Below are positions 63,035-64,000 of a stretch of 64,000 nucleotides of DNA, piece after piece. The stretch covers positions 302,176 through 366,175 of the forward strand of contig JADJTE010000006.1 of NCBI GenBank assembly GCA_016711295.1, read 5' to 3'. How positions within the stretch are numbered: position 1 is the stretch's first letter; each line of letters starts with the position of its first letter. Under the pieces are notes generated by a model. The model did not search any database and was not told the DNA's origin. It saw only the letters and a list, made by a program, of their open reading frames with translations. The position numbers and the translations under genes were made by a program. The stretch comes from Sphingobacteriales bacterium. GTDB taxonomy: Bacteria; Bacteroidota; Bacteroidia; Chitinophagales; UBA2359.

Positions 63035-64000
63035 ATGCTCCCAACTTCCTTTTCTGCCCCCGATAGACAACGCGATATTTACGTGACAGGTGTTAGCGGT
63101 CGCCGCCCTGCCATACCTACCGATTGGCAAGCCCTGCAACAAGCAGCGCAAAGCCATTTGTCGGCAGCGGCTTGGGCTTATATTTCGGGCGGGGCAGGCT
63201 ACGGAAGCACCGTGCGCCGCAACGAGCAAGGTTTTGAGCAATGGCGCATAGTGCCGCGTATGTTGCGCGATGTGTCTGTACGCGATACGCGCATAAAGCT
63301 CTGGGGCAAGCAATACGATAGCCCCTTTATGCTGTGTCCAATAGGCGTATTGGAGATGGCACACCCCCAAGCCGACCTCGCCGTAGCCCGCGCCGCTGCC
63401 GAATGGTGCGTGCCCTATATTTTTTCGAGCCAAGCCTCTGTACCGATGGAGGTTTGCGCAGCAATGGGCAAAGGCACGCGCTGGTTTCAGCTCTACTGGG
63501 GAAAATCAGACGAATTGGCATTGAGTTTTGTGCGCCGCGCCGAACAATGCAATTGTGACGCCATCGTCGTTACGCTCGATACTACGTTGCTGGGTTGGCG
63601 CACTGCCGATTTAGACCTCGCTTATCTGCCATTTTTAGAGGGCAAGGGCATTGGCCTGCATACCTCCGACCGTTTTTCGGCAACTCTGCAAGCAGCTACC
63701 CAACAGCCCAGGCCTCGGTACAGCACCTCCGCGCCGAATTACATGGCGAAGCATAGCTACCTTGCTGTCCTTAGCCAAACGCTACCCCAATGGCAGTTTT
63801 TGGGCTAACCTTCGCTCGGGCGAAGCCCTGCGAGCGGTGCGCTTATTCACTCAAATCTACTCGCGCCCCTCACTTACTTGGGACAACCTATCCCTACTAC
63901 GCCAACATACGCGGCTGCCCATCGTGCTAAAAGGTATCATGCACCCCAACGACGCGCAAAAAGCCCTCGACTATGGCATTGACGGCATCATATTGTCAAA
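63035..64000 (+). CDS. FMN-dependent alpha-hydroxy-acid oxidizing enzyme (lactate 2-monooxygenase-like), partial, frameshifts
   Basis: The gene runs off the right edge. The N-terminal part reads AAWAYISGGAGYGSTVRRNE, FEQWRIVPRMLRDVSVRDT, SPFMLCPIGVLEMAHPQADL and RWFQLYWGKSDELALSFVRR, followed by VVTLDTTLLGWRTADLDLAY and LPFLEGKGIGLH. These match the FMN-binding TIM barrel of lactate oxidases and lactate 2-monooxygenases. After about residue 225 the frame breaks near 63705, 63745 and 63772, then continues as WANLRSGEALRAVRLFTQ and LPIVLKGIMHPNDAQKALDY, the latter with the FMN-contacting lysine. The C-terminal active-site His/Arg lie beyond the window, so the substrate is open. Confidence 0.85.

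Noticed and set aside
1..64000. tRNA, rRNA and tmRNA genes
   Set aside because: I looked for T-loop and other conserved landmarks in the gene-free stretches and saw none.

Overview
The window is a chromosomal segment of a member of the Bacteroidota, most like the gliding Saprospiria/Chitinophagia type. Reasons: two giant secreted proteins with choice-of-anchor L, CUB and SprB-type repeats that end in the CHU_C (T9SS type B) sorting domain; two smaller proteins with T9SS type A-like tails; HmuY and DUF6607; DUF5606; and many promoters of the TAnnTTTG type. The host DNA is of moderate GC. Two stretches are visibly AT-richer: the restriction-modification (R-M) genes near 6.4-8.3 kb and the haem-uptake genes near 57.4-60.8 kb.

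Layout. 0-6.3 kb: tail of a MoxR ATPase, TerC, an ECF sigma factor, a small protein, an MscS-like channel and valS. 6.5-8.3 kb: an EcoRI-family methyltransferase and endonuclease, followed by a MITE that carries a second MITE inside it. 8.8-13 kb: a sodium/solute symporter, a tiny lipoprotein and mpl. 13.1-22.2 kb: a roughly 3,000-residue SprB-repeat protein on the minus strand. 22.7-27.8 kb: a DciA-like protein, a complete IS element with a broken transposase, a TPR protein and a T9SS cargo protein. 28-36 kb: an M32 carboxypeptidase, recQ, a lipoprotein, an EEP-family enzyme and an unknown protein, separated by repeat clusters. 36-43 kb: dapB, a T9SS protein, murF, mnmG with two parS-like sites, and a DUF922 protein. 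43.3-48.2 kb: a second giant adhesin (about 1,650 residues). 48.4-56.2 kb: DUF5606, an M3 peptidase, a candidate structured RNA, pntB/pntAB, the 2-oxoglutarate dehydrogenase E2 gene and recA. 56.7-60.7 kb: hmuY, an hmuR-like receptor and DUF6607. 61.5-64 kb: a polysaccharide flippase and a partial lactate-oxidase-like enzyme.

Function. Cell-wall precursor genes (dapB, murF, mpl) and housekeeping genes (valS, recA, recQ, mnmG) are scattered as single units. The accessory content is surface adhesion, haem capture, DNA restriction and mobile DNA. At least seven copies of a MITE family with GTAACTATTTAG termini sit in the gaps between genes, three of them with exact 8-bp target duplications. Two other repeat families (here B and C) occupy other gaps.

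Quality warning. About thirty reading frames are broken by one-base indels, mostly in short homopolymers, including essential genes (valS, recA, mnmG). This looks like uncorrected long-read sequence error rather than biology. For broken genes I give the span of the restored gene and say where the frame shifts.
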